Shown here: positions 63,940-64,000 of the stretch, piece by piece
Layout of the letters: each line of letters opens with the position of its first letter
How positions within the stretch are numbered: the stretch's first letter is position 1
Assembly: GCA_040758375.1 (NCBI GenBank)
Contig: JBFLWE010000012.1
Span: 20,629-84,628 of the forward strand
Source of the DNA: CAMLIZ01 sp040758375
GTDB lineage: Bacteria; Pseudomonadota; Gammaproteobacteria; Burkholderiales; Burkholderiaceae_C
DNA length: 64,000 bases
Direction: 5' to 3'
The notes under the pieces: model-generated
Told to the model about the DNA's origin: nothing
The model's database searches: none
The model's input: only the letters and a program-made list of their open reading frames with translations
Made by a program: the position numbers and the translations under genes

Positions 63940-64000
63940 CACTAACAGCCTGCCTTCGCGGTGAAGTCTCGATCGGGAGGAGCAGGCCGCGCGGCCCCGA

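Noticed and set aside
63940..64000. Start of another gene at the right edge
   Set aside because: Only 61 bases remain and no start codon with a ribosome site is visible; this is probably the promoter region of the TraB/GumN operon.

Overview
The window looks like a chromosomal segment from a high-GC betaproteobacterium of the order Burkholderiales, on the Caldimonas/Rubrivivax/Leptothrix side. The basis is GC-rich codon use throughout, an exosortase-B/EpsI/EpsD exopolysaccharide module, a Pseudomonas-type branched-chain 2-oxoacid dehydrogenase operon, and an NsrR-type operator in front of NnrS genes. The genus is inference. No rRNA, tRNA, CRISPR array, transposase or phage gene was seen.

Region 1 (about 1-23.4 kb) is an exopolysaccharide and protein-sorting cluster. 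On the minus strand are a PEP-CTERM protein, an EpsD-type prolyl isomerase, exosortase B, EpsI and an initiating sugar-phosphate transferase. On the plus strand are an N-acyltransferase, polysaccharide deacetylases, a methyltransferase-like/phosphotransferase fusion, one GT2 and three GT4 glycosyltransferases, a CapK-like adenylating enzyme and three paralogous parallel beta-helix proteins. A minus-strand hexapeptide acyltransferase lies between. Two beta-helix proteins are lipoproteins with proline-alanine linkers, and they share an 895-bp stretch read as identical, in direct orientation, flanking 12.5 kb of the cluster. The genes would initiate, extend, acylate or deacetylate and trim or bind a surface polysaccharide, while exosortase B anchors PEP-CTERM proteins.

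Region 2 (23.4-43.8 kb) holds ordinary chromosomal operons: an M16 peptidase/response-regulator/diguanylate cyclase operon, the bkd operon (E1 alpha, E1 beta, E2, E3), a Pal-like lipoprotein, a YbdK-type ligase with a cation/proton antiporter, DUF599, a second antiporter, a three-gene DUF5985 operon, a YihY-type membrane protein, gamma-glutamyltransferase, and a Crp/Fnr regulator with a universal stress protein.

Region 3 (43.8-57.6 kb) is signalling and stress: a PAS-GAF-GGDEF-EAL protein with a degenerate GGDEF motif, a nitric-oxide-response operon (two NnrS-type membrane proteins and a DUF59 protein) behind an NsrR-like box, a diguanylate cyclase, a Kef-type antiporter, a hybrid histidine kinase and penicillin-binding protein 1A.

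Region 4 (57.6-63.9 kb) is the most unusual part. It is a tightly coupled minus-strand operon: a TraB/GumN-family protein, a small four-helix membrane protein, a tandem HlyC-like acyltransferase, a SelO-like pseudokinase and a C39-peptidase ABC exporter. It resembles a peptide maturation, export and immunity system, but no precursor gene is recognisable in the window, so it may lie just beyond position 64000.
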